The notes: generated by a model not told the origin, from the sequence alone. DNA of 64,000 nt from an uncultured Anaeroplasmataceae bacterium (GCA_949840955.1 CATKXV010000005.1:62001-126000); one strand, 5' to 3'. Shown: positions 1 through 9,312, counted from the first letter of the stretch. A program made the numbers and translations.

Positions 1-2128
1 TATCTAAATATTGCTGAATTTGAGTATTAGCATCCTCTACCAATATTTGCATTGCTTCAACTGCTGAATTTGAAAATATTTTTCCTTTAGTACTAATTAA
101 TTCTTTAGCAGAAAAAACCATCTTTATTTTTTCAATTACATAATCATCTATATTTTTGGGATTAATTCTAAAAATTATATTTGAAGAATTTTTATCTAAC
201 AATTCCTTAATCTGTGAATCTCTTATTTTCAAATCATCAATAATATCAAAAATCAAACCATCAGAATAATTTTTAGATTTTTCCTCCTTATAATATTCAT
301 CTAATGATGATAATAAACTAATCTTTGATGATTCTATATAAATGCATTTATAGAATCGAGTCATTTTATAAATAAAATTATACTCATGAGAAACTACGTA
401 TTTAGAATCATTAAACTTCATCAATAGTTCACTAATATCAGCATTAGCATATTTTGTTTCTGCTAGTTCTGATATCATTCTATTTAGATTAGAGTCAGCA
501 ATTATCTCAAATTCAATTGTATCATTGTTAAAGTTTTTTTTCAAAATGCCCTTCTTAATCAAAATATCTATTTTTTCTGAAATGATATCCTCTGGCATAT
601 TTAAAGATAAAGCTATATTTTTTACTGAGGTATTAAATCTAATTTCATCATTTATTATCTTTATTATAGCAATGGATTTTAGAATGGAATGAATAATTTT
701 ATCCAATCCATTATATGAGTCATTTTCATATATACTTCTTTTTAGTGATTCAACTTTATAATAAAAAGCTTTATATTCGTCATTTGATTTAATAATGCTT
801 TCAAAGTAGTCATAAATTGAATCAATATTTATCAATCCATCTTCATTCGTTTTATTGTTAATGAAAAATCTAAAACCGCTCTCATCAGCATCAGATAAAT
901 ATGTAAACAATGTTCTCTCATTTTGAGCGATTTTTTCAGACACTTGAATTAAAGCATATAAAGTTATTGGATTAAACGGATAACCATTTTTGATTATATA
1001 ATCAATTTGCCTTTTATCGTAGAATACTCCAATAGAATATAATTCATTAATGAACTCATTGCTGGATTCTTTAAAAATCCGATTTAATTCATTATACTGT
1101 TCGTTCTTACTAAATGCAGAACAAATCAATTCATAGTTTTCATCTAATGATCTATCAAATCTAATCTTTTTAAATCTTTCAGAAACTTGCTTAAACTTAT
1201 CTATAATATTTTTATCTTTAGAATATAATGCCATATCCTTATGAATAACACAACAAAAATGCATTTGTGACTCTAGTGATGAATTGTTACATACTTCACT
1301 CAATGTTTGAATTTTATTTAGTTTAATTGAAAAATTAGCAGTTTGATTTTCTAAAAAAGAGCCAAATTCATCAAACACGATAAAAATGCCTGCATAACCT
1401 CTCTTTCTAATTTGATTTAAAACATCCTTGTAAACAGGAACGATATCATCTGTAGCATAAGTTTTATAACTTATTCCATGATTAATGCAACTAAACAAAT
1501 CTAAAAACTTCTTGTATCCATCCACATCATATTTTTTTAGCATAAAAATAAGCTGATTTAATGAAATTTGAATATTTGAATTATTACAACACTCTAAAAT
1601 CCTAGGATCTGAATCAACATTTTTTTGCCAAATAGAAACTATTTCTAACGCTTCTTTAAATGTAGAACGTGGAACGATATCAGTTACACCCTCAGAATCA
1701 AGAGCATTTTTTATTGAAATCAAGAAATTTTTATTCATATCATCATAATAGTTATTATTAATGACAACTGGAAGCAAAAATGTTTTTTTATTTTCTAAAT
1801 CAAGAAGCATATTAAACAATTCTTCATCTATCAATTTGATTTTATTTAATAAAATATTTAATACATTTTTATTTGTTCTCTTCGATAAAAGATAACAAAT
1901 AATAAGCATTAAGTACGATTTTCCTTTTCCGTATGGTCCCTCTAGTATAGTTGATCTAAAATTGCATTTACCTAAGACACACGAAATATAACTTTTAATA
2001 ACGTCGCATAAATCTCTTGTTGGTATGAAATTTTTAATCTTATCATGATTATTCAAATCATAAAGCAAATTAATTGATGATTTGAAATCTTTATTAATAC
2101 TTATACAATCTTTAAACTTTACTAACAT
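1..2128 (-). CDS. sspC: SspC-like P-loop ATPase of a DNA phosphorothioation system (partial, C-terminus beyond window)
   Basis: An open frame of about 709 codons runs without a stop from the ATG at 2128 off the left edge. It has a Walker A motif GPYGKGKS at residues 64-71 and a Walker B-like stretch IFIVFDEFG near residues 247-254, so it is a large AAA/STAND-like ATPase of the kind seen in BREX (BrxC) and phosphorothioation systems. The start has a GGTGAG ribosome site and lies 11 bases after the DUF4007 stop, so the genes are one operon. With a PAPS-reductase-like protein and DUF4007 upstream, SspC of the SspBCD DNA phosphorothioation system is the best fit. In that system the ATPase works with SspB and SspD to put sulfur into the DNA backbone. 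A BrxC/PglY-type ATPase is the alternative. Assignment is from context plus motifs, not from alignment. Confidence 0.6.
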   Translation of the reverse strand, partial: MLVKFKDCISINKDFKSSINLLYDLNNHDKIKNFIPTRDLCDVIKSYISCVLGKCNFRSTILEGPYGKGKSYLMLIICYLLSKRTNKNVLNILLNKIKLIDEELFNMLLDLENKKTFLLPVVINNNYYDDMNKNFLISIKNALDSEGVTDIVPRSTFKEALEIVSIWQKNVDSDPRILECCNNSNIQISLNQLIFMLKKYDVDGYKKFLDLFSCINHGISYKTYATDDIVPVYKDVLNQIRKRGYAGIFIVFDEFGSFLENQTANFSIKLNKIQTLSEVCNNSSLESQMHFCCVIHKDMALYSKDKNIIDKFKQVSERFKKIRFDRSLDENYELICSAFSKNEQYNELNRIFKESSNEFINELYSIGVFYDKRQIDYIIKNGYPFNPITLYALIQVSEKIAQNERTLFTYLSDADESGFRFFINNKTNEDGLINIDSIYDYFESIIKSNDEYKAFYYKVESLKRSIYENDSYNGLDKIIHSILKSIAIIKIINDEIRFNTSVKNIALSLNMPEDIISEKIDILIKKGILKKNFNNDTIEFEIIADSNLNRMISELAETKYANADISELLMKFNDSKYVVSHEYNFIYKMTRFYKCIYIESSKISLLSSLDEYYKEEKSKNYSDGLIFDIIDDLKIRDSQIKELLDKNSSNIIFRINPKNIDDYVIEKIKMVFSAKELISTKGKIFSNSAVEAMQILVEDANTQIQQYLD

Positions 2129-2139
2129 ATTTCTCACCA

Positions 2140-2991
2140 TCATTCAAACATTTCATAATTAAACTCTTTAATAATTTTAGCTGTATTAAGTCCTGCAGTT
2201 CTTGTCATATAAATAAGATTATTCTTCTTCATTTGCTCCAAATATAAATAAAAACTAGACTTAGTTAAATTAAAAATATTTAAAGGATTATCATCTAAAG
2301 AAAAAACATCCTCTATGTTAAATTCATCATTTATATTGTAATCATTTTGTTTTAAGCATAATATAAGACCCAAAAACACAACTTTATAACTTAATCTAAT
2401 AAACTCTGGTTGTATACGGTAATACACTTTGCCACTACCTAATGATAATAATTTTAGACTAGCTAAAGGACAATTCATATTATCTTCAGGATTGGAATGA
2501 TCATCATTAAAATATGATCTAATGGCAACATCAATATCAGATTTCAATGACGAATCAGAAGTGATAATTACACCGTTATTAAGAAAACTATCTTTGATAA
2601 TATCAAAAAGATATTCTTTTTCAAATTTTGAATATTTTAAATTGAAAATTTTATTTAAAACAGGAGCATCATTGTGGTTTGTAACTAAATGGGTATGAAT
2701 AAGCCACCATGAATCTATCCTTTCTAAGTAATTATCATGTTGCCTCAAATAGTTGCCAAATTCAGTTAAGTACGGCATTTTACCAATAGGAAAAATAGCA
2801 ATTTGTGTTGCCTCTAACCAATAACGCAATGATTTAACCATATTTGTACCAATTCCTAAAATGCCAGTTGCATCATTTTTGGAAAAAATGTTCTTTTCAT
2901 CATTTATTAAATTTAAAGCTTTTTCTAGCCATCCTTCTCTAATTGAAAATGTCTCATGTCTTTTCAATTTAATTCCTTTTACTTTTTCCAT
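2140..2991 (-). CDS. sspB: DUF4007 family protein, SspB-like
   Basis: 283 residues. The N-terminus has the pattern of DUF4007: RHETF near residue 11, REGWLEKAL near residue 18, then LGIGTNMVKSLRYW near residues 45-58, which looks like a winged-helix region. DUF4007 proteins are the SspB subunit of Ssp phosphorothioation systems, reported to nick DNA as part of single-strand sulfur insertion. The stop lies 11 bases before the ATPase start, and the start follows the SspD-like stop by one base, with an AAGGAAG ribosome site. This packing supports a stoichiometric complex or pathway. DUF4007 also occurs in other defence loci, so the Ssp name rests on the three-gene combination. Confidence 0.7.
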   Translation of the reverse strand: MEKVKGIKLKRHETFSIREGWLEKALNLINDEKNIFSKNDATGILGIGTNMVKSLRYWLEATQIAIFPIGKMPYLTEFGNYLRQHDNYLERIDSWWLIHTHLVTNHNDAPVLNKIFNLKYSKFEKEYLFDIIKDSFLNNGVIITSDSSLKSDIDVAIRSYFNDDHSNPEDNMNCPLASLKLLSLGSGKVYYRIQPEFIRLSYKVVFLGLILCLKQNDYNINDEFNIEDVFSLDDNPLNIFNLTKSSFYLYLEQMKKNNLIYMTRTAGLNTAKIIKEFNYEMFE

Positions 2992-2992
2992 A

Positions 2993-4738
2993 TTAATCTT
3001 CCTTTTTCGTCCTTAAAACTTTATTGATGTAACATCCATTTTGGAAATGTTTAACACACTCCAAGCACCCAATACATTTATTAGAATCAATTGAGTAAAA
3101 TATAGAATCATTTGAAACATTACCCTTTTCTGTATTAAAAACCTTTATTGCGTCGTGCGTACAAACTGCTTCACAATAGGTGCATCCAATACATGTCTGA
3201 TACTTGTTAATCTGATTTTTTAATAACATTTCAACATTCTTTTTTATTCTAAAAATTTTACTATCATCAACTACTGTAATCTTTAGCAAATCAGTTCCTT
3301 CTCTACCAGAAAGTTTTAAAACAGGCATATTTGTTTTCTTATCCAGTACATATACCTCGTTTAATACTTTTTTACCAATCTCGAAATTTAACTTGCCAAA
3401 CGGAATAAAAAACTTATATAATTCAGGTCCAATAGTTTTAGTCAAATTAAAATTGTAAGTATTGTCCTCTAAAACACAAGGTTTGAAAGTAACAACACTA
3501 TTTTTACTAATTTCAAGACCATTTCCGCCTTGCCTCTTTTTCCACTCACCCTCATCAATATAAGTTTTCCAGTCTGGCTTACCAATACTTTTTGCAAACT
3601 TATATAAGATATTTCTAAATTTATAATATTCATCGTTCATATAAATAGATGATAAATATTCACTCCACGCACTATTATTAGGGCAACACCAACACCCCAC
3701 TCTTGAAAAGCCTTGTTTATATGCGTCATTAAAATCTATGTTATTAGAAAGAATATATAGCCAAACATCAAAATCCATCCAATCAATAATAGGCTCAACA
3801 GCAATTTGTTTTTTTATTTTTGAATCGTTTGATTCTCGATCGTATTTATTTCTAGATGCTGATTCATTTCTTCTAATGCCTTGAAATGTAATCAGTTGTT
3901 TAACATTCTTAAATGTTGAATCAATTTTTTTTGTAATTGCACCCGTCTTAAAAATAGTACAGCACCATCTCATCATTCTAGCAGGAGGTCCTATTAGCTC
4001 ACATAAATTATTAAAATCCTGATCTCTATTTTTAGCAGTTAATAAAGGAATATTAGGATGATTAATCCTAAATCTCTTAATATACGTTTCTGATGTAGGA
4101 TATTCTAAAGTTGTATCACCATAAATGTGTATTATTCTCTTATTAGACAAAGCGTTAATTACAAGGTCACTAGTAACTGTGCTATCTTTTCCACCCGAAA
4201 AACTCACAAACATTTCAGACTCATCTTTATCCTTTGCAATATATCGAATGTATTCAATTGCTTCATATGTAATTGAATTCAATCTGGAACGATTAATTTT
4301 ACAAAAATTAATAACACTTTCGCTTTTCATATAAGAATCAATATATTTTTTATTCTTATCACTATACTTTTCAAGTTCATTAATAACATTCAAAGGATCA
4401 TTAGCATTTCTCAATTCTTTATAAGAAAGTGTCATTTTTTTACCATCAACTATGTATCTACTTCCGCCCACATTCCATATAGAACTATTAGCAAACTTAA
4501 AAGGTTCTTTTAACAACACCTCAAGCAATAACCTTTCTTCAGGAAACACAGGACGAAGATCAGTTCCTATATAATCACAGTTACTTCCGCAACAATTACA
4601 TTTTTTCTCAAAACTAGGAGTGTTACATATAGAGCAATAAAATATCTCTGTCTTTACTAAATCCGTTCTACTATTACAAATAGGGCAAATGCTTGTTTCA
4701 CATTCTAAATTACACTTTTTACATAAATATTTAATCAT
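2993..4738 (-). CDS. sspD: PAPS-reductase-like ATP pyrophosphatase with N-terminal zinc ribbons and C-terminal 2[4Fe-4S] ferredoxin domain, SspD-like
   Basis: 581 residues from the ATG at 4738, chosen because AGGGG lies nine bases upstream; a TTG nine bases earlier has no such site. Three parts are visible. A cysteine-rich N-terminus (Cys 6, 9, 13, 18, 21, 35, 38, 47, 49, 50, 54) suggests zinc ribbons. A PP-loop SGGKDS at 181-186, plus WCC and GCWCCP motifs, marks the adenylating PAPS reductase/DndC/SspD fold. The C-terminus carries CIGCTYCEAVC (516-526) and a second cluster with Cys 555, 558, 561 and 569, a bacterial ferredoxin. Family members activate DNA phosphate for sulfur transfer from a cysteine desulfurase. 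It is the first gene of the DUF4007-ATPase operon. No desulfurase gene is beside it in the window. Confidence 0.75.
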   Translation of the reverse strand: MIKYLCKKCNLECETSICPICNSRTDLVKTEIFYCSICNTPSFEKKCNCCGSNCDYIGTDLRPVFPEERLLLEVLLKEPFKFANSSIWNVGGSRYIVDGKKMTLSYKELRNANDPLNVINELEKYSDKNKKYIDSYMKSESVINFCKINRSRLNSITYEAIEYIRYIAKDKDESEMFVSFSGGKDSTVTSDLVINALSNKRIIHIYGDTTLEYPTSETYIKRFRINHPNIPLLTAKNRDQDFNNLCELIGPPARMMRWCCTIFKTGAITKKIDSTFKNVKQLITFQGIRRNESASRNKYDRESNDSKIKKQIAVEPIIDWMDFDVWLYILSNNIDFNDAYKQGFSRVGCWCCPNNSAWSEYLSSIYMNDEYYKFRNILYKFAKSIGKPDWKTYIDEGEWKKRQGGNGLEISKNSVVTFKPCVLEDNTYNFNLTKTIGPELYKFFIPFGKLNFEIGKKVLNEVYVLDKKTNMPVLKLSGREGTDLLKITVVDDSKIFRIKKNVEMLLKNQINKYQTCIGCTYCEAVCTHDAIKVFNTEKGNVSNDSIFYSIDSNKCIGCLECVKHFQNGCYINKVLRTKKED

Positions 4739-4761
4739 GTTGAACAACCCCTATCCTAGAG

Positions 4762-4801
4762 TTTGGATAAATCAAATAAAATACATCTTGTAATATCCAA
4801 A
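4762..4801 (-). promoter_or_regulatory. Inverted repeat in the leader of the sspD-like gene
   Basis: A perfect 8-bp inverted repeat (TTTGGATA / TATCCAAA) with arms at 4762-4769 and 4794-4801 lies 24 bases upstream of the SspD-like start. It could be an operator or an mRNA hairpin. A TATAAT-like box lies a little further upstream, near 4823-4828, without a convincing -35. The function is inferred from position only. Confidence 0.3.
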
Positions 4802-4947
4802 TACTATATTAATATTATAACAAATGTATTATTATTTTTCTATAATAAAATAAATTATTTTCCTCATCTGTTCCACAGTTAGTCGTAAAAAATTTCATTG
4901 ATATAGACTCTTTCTTAAAAAACTTAAATGATTCAAAAAAAAACAAA

Positions 4948-5688
4948 CTAATCACTCAGTTTATTTCTATTGATAATTTCAATTAACTCATCTAATGTTT
5001 TATCATAATTTACATTTTGAATTCTATGAATCATTCTGTGACAATTAGAACAAAGACATATTAAATCAATATCAGGATTAATTATCTTTTTTCCTTGAAG
5101 AAAGAGAGGACTCAAATGATGAATTTCAATATATTTTTTCCCAATACTCCATAATTCTTTTCAAAGTTAAAACCACACGCTTGACAACTTAAACCATGAA
5201 TCAATATTGCATTTTTTCTATTTCTAGAATTTCTTTCGTATTCGATATTTTGCGAAAGTTTTGCAGTTCCATCATAAAATGACTCAGTATCTTCTAAAAA
5301 ATAATCATCATCAAGATTGCTTAAAGCATCAATAACATAATTATTATCATCAACTTTTCTAAAAAAAAATAGCCATTTCATTTGAATTATATTGTAAGAA
5401 AATAGATGCGAGATCCTTATACCATGCTAAAATTGAACGATTTGATGAATCATTTTTTACAGAAATATATCCTTTATATTTTTTCTCTTGAAAATACAAA
5501 TTTATTTTTTTATGTCTAAAAGAATAGTCTATTCCAAAAAAAGCACAGACATCTTTTTTGGGTAATCCTGTACTATTTCTATCAAAAAAAGTCTTATCAC
5601 AAGTTTTAATAGCCACTTTAGAATTTACATCTACTGTCCAAGAATCTCTTTTTATACCATTTTCATGAATGTAATTATTCTCTTTCAT
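4948..5688 (-). pseudogene. HNH endonuclease gene broken by two homopolymer frameshifts
   Basis: The gene starts at an ATG at 5688 with a strong GGAAGG site and reads about 109 residues to a stop at 5359. The frame continues only if one base is removed from a nine-base run (5361-5369). It then reads through SCQACGFNFEKNYG, breaks again at a six-base run (5134-5139), and with one added base continues as YIEIHHLSPL ... ICLCSNCHRMIH to a stop at 4948. The reconstructed protein is about 245 residues with a C-terminal HNH nuclease (CxxC, IEIHH, CxNCHRMIH). The N-terminal half is not recognised. It sits upstream of the phosphorothioation genes on the same strand, so a sulfur-sensing or methyl-sensing restriction role is possible but inferred. 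Real decay or sequencing error in homopolymers would both give this picture. Confidence 0.75.
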
Positions 5689-5888
5689 AACATCCCTTCC
5701 ATATATCTTTGATTGATTTCAAATACTTTTGTCAATTACTATAGAGAAAAGAAACTGACAAGGATCTAAAAATGCACTTTTTCAATATTTCTGTAATTTT
5801 TTCTGTTCAAAAATTTAAACTTTTCTGCCTAAGTAAACTACAGCTATTGGAATGTGTCTAATTTAATCTATATTGAAATCTATTATAT

Positions 5889-7586
5889 TTATTCATTTTG
5901 AGAGTGTCTAGAGTTAAGTCCTTTTGATATATCTAATATATTCAAATCCAACTTAACAGTTGACATAGATATAAATTGTATGCCTTTAGCATTACACAAG
6001 TCTGATAAATATTTGTAAGCAATATCAAAATTCTTATCGAATGGTTCATTAATGCCGTCAACTATGATAACAGGAATTAGTGGTAATGAAGGAAATTCAT
6101 CTTTAATAAATAAATGAAGTCCTATGAAAGTAATAATCTGCCAACAAGCTTGTCTCGCCTTTGAACCAGGTATAAATTCTACACTCCTAACATACTCTTC
6201 TTCTGAACCAATAATTTCTTTTTCAATTCCAATGGTTTCCATCTTCATTGGAATAAATTCTAACGAAAAATCTCTACGTTTTAAATCCTCATCTACAAAA
6301 GATAACTCTTTTGGCATATTCAAATAATACTTTGTTAAAAATTTATTAAGTTTATGTGATTTTGATGCACCTATTAATTTCTTTTTTGCTTTAATCTCGA
6401 AATCCAATTTTTTCTTTGCCTCTAATAACGAATCATAGTTATCGTTAATAACTATCTTATCAAATTCAGAAAAAAGATACTTTAATTGATCGACAATTCT
6501 GCCAGTTTCATATTCGTTTCTTTCAGATAATGAGTTCATTGTTTTTTCAATCAATAAATCAATTTCTTTTTTCTTAATTATTATTTTATTTATGGACGAC
6601 TCATAATCTTTCATAGATAAAATATCTTTTTCTGTTTTCAACTCACCCAAAGTCTTTTCAATACTATTGTAATATTTTTGATATTCCTCATTTTTTTCTA
6701 TCGAATTCTTTAGGAGTTGCAACAAAGTGGAATTTTTTTGATTTCTTGACCACATTAGATCTCTTTGTTTTGAAAATGTTCTTTCAATTTGAATTTGATT
6801 ATTTAATTGATTGCTTACTTTTAATAAATAATTTAATTCTTTATTTACAGGCTGCTCAACACTATTTTTTTCACCTTTAAGAAATTCGCTAAATATTCTC
6901 TTATTATCATTCATAAAATCACTAACTTGTAAATTTAATTTAGCCATTAATGTAAATATTTCTTTACTTATAAAATCGCGTTTTTGAACACTATTTAGCA
7001 TCTCATCCAATTGTCTATTCTTTTCATCTCTTTCTTTTTCTAGATTAGAAAGCTCAATTAATTTTTCGCTATCAAATAAAAACTGCATTTGCCTTCTAAT
7101 TCTTCTAGCATATCTAAAATCATTAGGGAATAAATCAATGACATTACCAAGAGCATATTGATCAATAAAATTTAAATAAGAAAAAGCTCGATATGTTAAT
7201 TTCTCATCAACTACCTTTTTATATAGTTCAAAACAATCATTATTTGCAATCAGCATTGACTGAATTTTTTCTTTATATAAACTCAAGTCAATTATCATAT
7301 AATTATCACTATCACTTAATTTATAATAACACTCATTTGATTTATTTCTCATAAAATATACTTTTTCATTATTATCAACTACTAATGTTATGGAATAGAC
7401 ATTATCTAATCCTTGCAAATTCCATACTAGTTTTTCGTCATATCCTTTTTCAGAACCAAGCATAAAATACAAAATTTTAAATAATACACTTTTACCTACA
7501 TTATTAGGACCATATACTAATGTAGAATCATCATTAAAAATCAAAGTATCAACATTATCTAATAAAATTTTTTTGATTTTAAACAT
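5889..7586 (-). CDS. SMC/ABC-type ATPase of a Lamassu-like (ABC-three-component) defence system
   Basis: 565 residues. Walker A is GPNNVGKS at 26-33. A long central region rich in charged and leucine residues (about 190-420) should form a coiled coil. A GSKAR signature-like segment lies near 460, and a Walker B strand VIIVDG ends at Asp 510. The usual glutamate after the Walker B aspartate is a glycine here (VDGINEP). This layout fits the ATPase of ABC-three-component systems, which include Lamassu LmuB; these are thought to sense foreign DNA ends or structures and release a nuclease. The gene overlaps the middle-component gene by 8 bases, so translation is coupled. At 565 residues it is short for an SMC. 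No terminator is obvious in the 200 bases downstream. Confidence 0.75.
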   Translation of the reverse strand: MFKIKKILLDNVDTLIFNDDSTLVYGPNNVGKSVLFKILYFMLGSEKGYDEKLVWNLQGLDNVYSITLVVDNNEKVYFMRNKSNECYYKLSDSDNYMIIDLSLYKEKIQSMLIANNDCFELYKKVVDEKLTYRAFSYLNFIDQYALGNVIDLFPNDFRYARRIRRQMQFLFDSEKLIELSNLEKERDEKNRQLDEMLNSVQKRDFISKEIFTLMAKLNLQVSDFMNDNKRIFSEFLKGEKNSVEQPVNKELNYLLKVSNQLNNQIQIERTFSKQRDLMWSRNQKNSTLLQLLKNSIEKNEEYQKYYNSIEKTLGELKTEKDILSMKDYESSINKIIIKKKEIDLLIEKTMNSLSERNEYETGRIVDQLKYLFSEFDKIVINDNYDSLLEAKKKLDFEIKAKKKLIGASKSHKLNKFLTKYYLNMPKELSFVDEDLKRRDFSLEFIPMKMETIGIEKEIIGSEEEYVRSVEFIPGSKARQACWQIITFIGLHLFIKDEFPSLPLIPVIIVDGINEPFDKNFDIAYKYLSDLCNAKGIQFISMSTVKLDLNILDISKGLNSRHSQNE

Positions 7587-7998
7587 TACTTAATACCTCC
7601 TGAATAAAAGAAATTAATGATAAGGAACTAATACAAGATAATATTTCCGATATATTATCTTTATTTAAATATTTATCTTGAACATAATCTAGATTTGTTT
7701 TCTTTATTATTTTGTCATCGAATACTTCAATAAAGCCATTTTTTTCAAGAATATTTACAGATTTAAAAATATAATTAAAATCATAGTAATTTGAAAATAA
7801 AATACTATGCAAATGCTCAAAAAAACCATTTAAAAGATTCCTATCATTCTTTCTTAATTCAATATTTGACGACTGATAATGAAGAATAAGACAAGTCACT
7901 CCTATTTTAAACAAAGAACAAATATTATATTTTTCAATACATGTGCAAACTATATTAAAATATTGAGAAAGTTTAATTAATTCATTTCTATTTTGCAT
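7579..7998 (-). CDS. Middle component of the Lamassu-like/ABC-three-component system
   Basis: 139 residues from the ATG at 7998. That start has GGTGTGGTG just upstream and gives an 11-base overlap with the nuclease gene; an ATG further upstream would overlap it by 56 bases. No catalytic motif is visible. The protein is a small helical protein. Its place between a nuclease-domain gene and an SMC-like ATPase gene, with overlaps on both sides, is typical of the accessory protein called LmuC in Lamassu or middle component in ABC-three-component systems, which bridges sensor and effector. The assignment rests on context and size. Confidence 0.6.
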   Translation of the reverse strand: MQNRNELIKLSQYFNIVCTCIEKYNICSLFKIGVTCLILHYQSSNIELRKNDRNLLNGFFEHLHSILFSNYYDFNYIFKSVNILEKNGFIEVFDDKIIKKTNLDYVQDKYLNKDNISEILSCISSLSLISFIQEVLSNV

Positions 7999-9100
7999 TT
8001 TCACCACACCAATCAATAAATTTATCGTCCTCTGCATCATCACTTGTTAAAAATATATAACATCCCTGATTAAACTCTTTATTTATTAAGATCCTATTGT
8101 CGATTTCAGTATCAAGTGTATTTATAAATACATCTCTAACATTTTGATAAATTTCAGTTTTCTCTAAATAATTACAATTGGCAGTTTCCTCTATTCCGCT
8201 TACTAAAATGTTTTTTTCTATGCCCAAATAAAAATCTCTTAATTCTTTATAATATAATTCGTTGGTTAAGTATTTAGCAACTATCTTATCATTACTATAT
8301 ATTTTTTTTAAAAAAATAGTTTCTCTTCTAGTAGAATAGTCTTCTAAAATATGTGTTTTATTATTTTTAAAAGTATAATAATCTAAAGTAAATTTGTTAT
8401 CATCTATACTTTTAATTGTAACATATCCAATATTTTGAAACATTACATGTTCAATTTTAAATGCCTCTTTTTTTATTATAGATTTTTCAATTGCATCATT
8501 AATCAAAGAATAAAATAGTTCAAATCTACTTCTTTTAGCATATTCAATACATAAATCCGTTCCAAAAAAAGGAATAAAATTATTATAGGAATCATCATCC
8601 AGTTCTCCAACTTCCTTTTTTTCACATTTAAATTTATTATAAATATATTTTAAGTCATGAATAAAAACAATTAAATCTTTAAGATTTTGGAATTTATTAT
8701 ATTTTAAATAAGTTTTATAAATAACTGCTTTCAAATTATGCTTTCCACTTCTCACGTAGGCATTAATATCTTTAAAAATTTCTCTTATAATACGCTTATT
8801 ACTATACAAATCATTCAATTCAGAATCCACATACAAAATATATTCTACTTGTCTATCTTGATTTAACCAATTGGCAAAAACATGCTTCAATGTGGTAAAA
8901 CTTACATTTCCTGTTTTACATTGTATTAAGTGACTATTTATTAAAGTACCAGTTAAATAATCTTTCTCATTATATGCAACATCATCATATTGCTCATAGT
9001 AAAAAATAGTATCAGGCTTCATATTTTTCAGCAATTGATTAATAAAAACTTTTCTTTGATACACAAAGCCATATTGCGTAATTATTCCAGTATCTTCCAT
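7988..9100 (-). CDS. Cap4-like PD-(D/E)xK nuclease effector of the Lamassu-like system
   Basis: 370 residues. The N-terminal third matches the Cap4 type of restriction-endonuclease-fold domain: GFVYQ at 11-15, then E36, D39 and D40 in YYEQYDDV, and the catalytic Q60-C-K62 (IQCKTG). This is the dsDNA endonuclease domain found as the effector of Lamassu (LmuA) and CBASS systems. The remainder (about 180-370) has no motif I recognise and probably contacts the partner proteins. It is the first gene of a three-gene operon with overlapping ends. The start has GGGTGA upstream, and an extended -10 promoter sits 33 bases before the ATG. Activity against phage DNA is inferred from the family. Confidence 0.75.
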   Translation of the reverse strand: MEDTGIITQYGFVYQRKVFINQLLKNMKPDTIFYYEQYDDVAYNEKDYLTGTLINSHLIQCKTGNVSFTTLKHVFANWLNQDRQVEYILYVDSELNDLYSNKRIIREIFKDINAYVRSGKHNLKAVIYKTYLKYNKFQNLKDLIVFIHDLKYIYNKFKCEKKEVGELDDDSYNNFIPFFGTDLCIEYAKRSRFELFYSLINDAIEKSIIKKEAFKIEHVMFQNIGYVTIKSIDDNKFTLDYYTFKNNKTHILEDYSTRRETIFLKKIYSNDKIVAKYLTNELYYKELRDFYLGIEKNILVSGIEETANCNYLEKTEIYQNVRDVFINTLDTEIDNRILINKEFNQGCYIFLTSDDAEDDKFIDWCGENAK

Positions 9101-9132
9101 TATTATTCACCCTAAAATTTATAGTTAACATC

Positions 9133-9161
9133 ATTATACCATTTTGCTAAAAGAAGATAAA
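9133..9161 (-). promoter_or_regulatory. Promoter of the Lamassu-like operon
   Basis: Reading the minus strand, a TTTATC-like -35 (9156-9161) is followed after 17 bases by a perfect TATAAT (9133-9138) preceded by TGG, an extended -10. It lies just upstream of the nuclease gene. Confidence 0.6.
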
Positions 9162-9312
9162 GAAAAAATTCAAATTTCCACAATTTATAATTCATGTTTA
9201 TTTTTCAATATAGCTTCAATCAAAAAATTATTGAACTTTAATTAATACACTCATATAGTATTCATAATTTTTATATAGTCTAAATCGAATAAAAAAATAT
9301 GTTGAAAGAATT

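Noticed and set aside
4815-4898. A 27-residue frame on the minus strand upstream of the SspD-like gene
   Set aside because: It has only a weak ribosome site, no recognisable family, and could be a chance frame or a remnant of an older gene in the leader.
1-9100. BREX type 4 system (BrxC and PAPS reductase)
   Set aside because: DUF4007 next to the sulfurtransferase fits Ssp better, and no PglZ or BrxL is visible; the unseen left flank keeps this open.
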